Source: Acinetobacter sp. ANC 4204
GTDB lineage: Bacteria; Pseudomonadota; Gammaproteobacteria; Pseudomonadales; Moraxellaceae
Reading direction: 5' to 3'
DNA: 64,000 nucleotides
NCBI RefSeq assembly: GCF_002135205.1
Contig: NZ_NEFZ01000004.1
Coordinates: 1-64,000, forward strand
This document shows, in pieces, positions 63,803 to 64,000 of this stretch. Position numbers and translations under genes: made by a program. The notes below the pieces were generated by a model. It did no database searches, had not been told where the DNA came from, and saw nothing but the letters and a program-made list of their open reading frames with translations. How positions within the stretch are numbered: position 1 is the stretch's first letter; each line of letters begins with the position of its first letter.

Positions 63803-64000
63803 ATGCACGTTTTTGATATTTGGCATATAACAATGTTTGGTCCAATTGAATTTATTCTCGCAGGTGTTTTAGTCGGTTTTTGTGTGGGAATTACAGGTGT
63901 CGGTGGTGGCTCTCTGATGACCCCTATCCTGATAAGTCTTTTTAGAATCGAACCTCACATTGCGATTGGTACAGACTTACTTTATGCCGCAATCTCTAAG
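63803..64000 (+). CDS. TauE/SafE family permease, N-terminal part (cut by window edge)
   Basis: The first 66 codons of an open frame running off the right edge. After a short N-terminus it reads EFILAGVLVGFCVGITGVGG, then GSLMTPILISLFRIEPHIAI and GTDLLYAAISK: the first two helices and the G-x-G-G-G-[SF]-x3-P motif of the TauE/SafE sulfite/organosulfonate exporter family. A second ATG at 63833 is an alternative start. Substrate not determinable from this fragment. Confidence 0.82.
   Translation, partial: MHVFDIWHITMFGPIEFILAGVLVGFCVGITGVGGGSLMTPILISLFRIEPHIAIGTDLLYAAISK

Noticed and set aside
1..64000. CRISPR arrays, tRNA or rRNA genes, prophage or integrase
   Set aside because: No regular spaced repeats, no cloverleaf-like or T-loop signatures in gaps, and no phage or integrase genes were seen.

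Overview
The window looks like a chromosomal segment of an Acinetobacter species. The evidence is the low GC content, the mannitol-1-phosphate phosphatase/dehydrogenase fusion (MtlD), an AlkM/AlkR alkane hydroxylase pair, an acinetoferrin-type siderophore operon and an OsmC-YcaO fusion protein. I see no rRNA, tRNA or CRISPR array. The only mobile DNA is the 3' end of an IS30-family transposase at the left edge.

Layout. 1-1.5 kb: transposase end and an outer-membrane porin. 1.8-7.8 kb: YidB-like protein, two proteins of unknown function, periplasmic chaperone PpiD, nucleoid protein HU, a phasin and a membrane-anchored UbiJ-like SCP2 protein. 7.8-13.4 kb: a complete iscRSUA-hscBA-fdx iron-sulfur operon behind a promoter that overlaps an IscR-type palindrome. 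13.4-19.6 kb: class III adenylate cyclase, HIT protein, Mfd and an unknown protein. 19.7-27.5 kb: aspartase, proline symporter, Lrp-type regulator and PutA, an amino-acid catabolism block. 27.8-32.7 kb: TrmA, small proteins, a nitroreductase and fumarase C with a Fur box. 32.8-35.8 kb: a divergent GalE-like protein, tusDCB-tusE (tRNA 2-thiolation) and an HxlR regulator. 35.9-40.3 kb: MtlD fusion, and a LysR regulator divergent from a CidA/CidB (LrgA/LrgB) pair.

40.4-51.3 kb is one long leftward operon for a citrate-hydroxamate siderophore: two IucA/IucC-type synthetases, an N-hydroxylase, an acyltransferase, a small unknown protein, two MFS transporters and a TonB-dependent receptor, with a Fur-like box at its head. 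Gene content and order resemble the acinetoferrin acb/act genes. 51.7-58.3 kb: YbaK deacylase, AlkM divergent from AlkR, OsmC-YcaO fusion and LpxB. 58.5-63.7 kb: a second iron locus (TonB-dependent siderophore receptor, DUF3649-like, PepSY and DUF3325-like membrane proteins) with its own Fur-like site, then an unknown membrane protein. The window ends inside a TauE/SafE-type permease.

Iron is the common theme: IscR-controlled Fe-S assembly, Fur-boxed iron-independent fumarase, siderophore synthesis, export and uptake, and a second xenosiderophore-type uptake/reduction locus. Most genes belong to known families. The less explained items are the UbiJ-like protein with a C-terminal anchor, the GalE-like protein without the catalytic lysine, the 126-residue protein in the siderophore operon, and several small or membrane proteins of unknown function.
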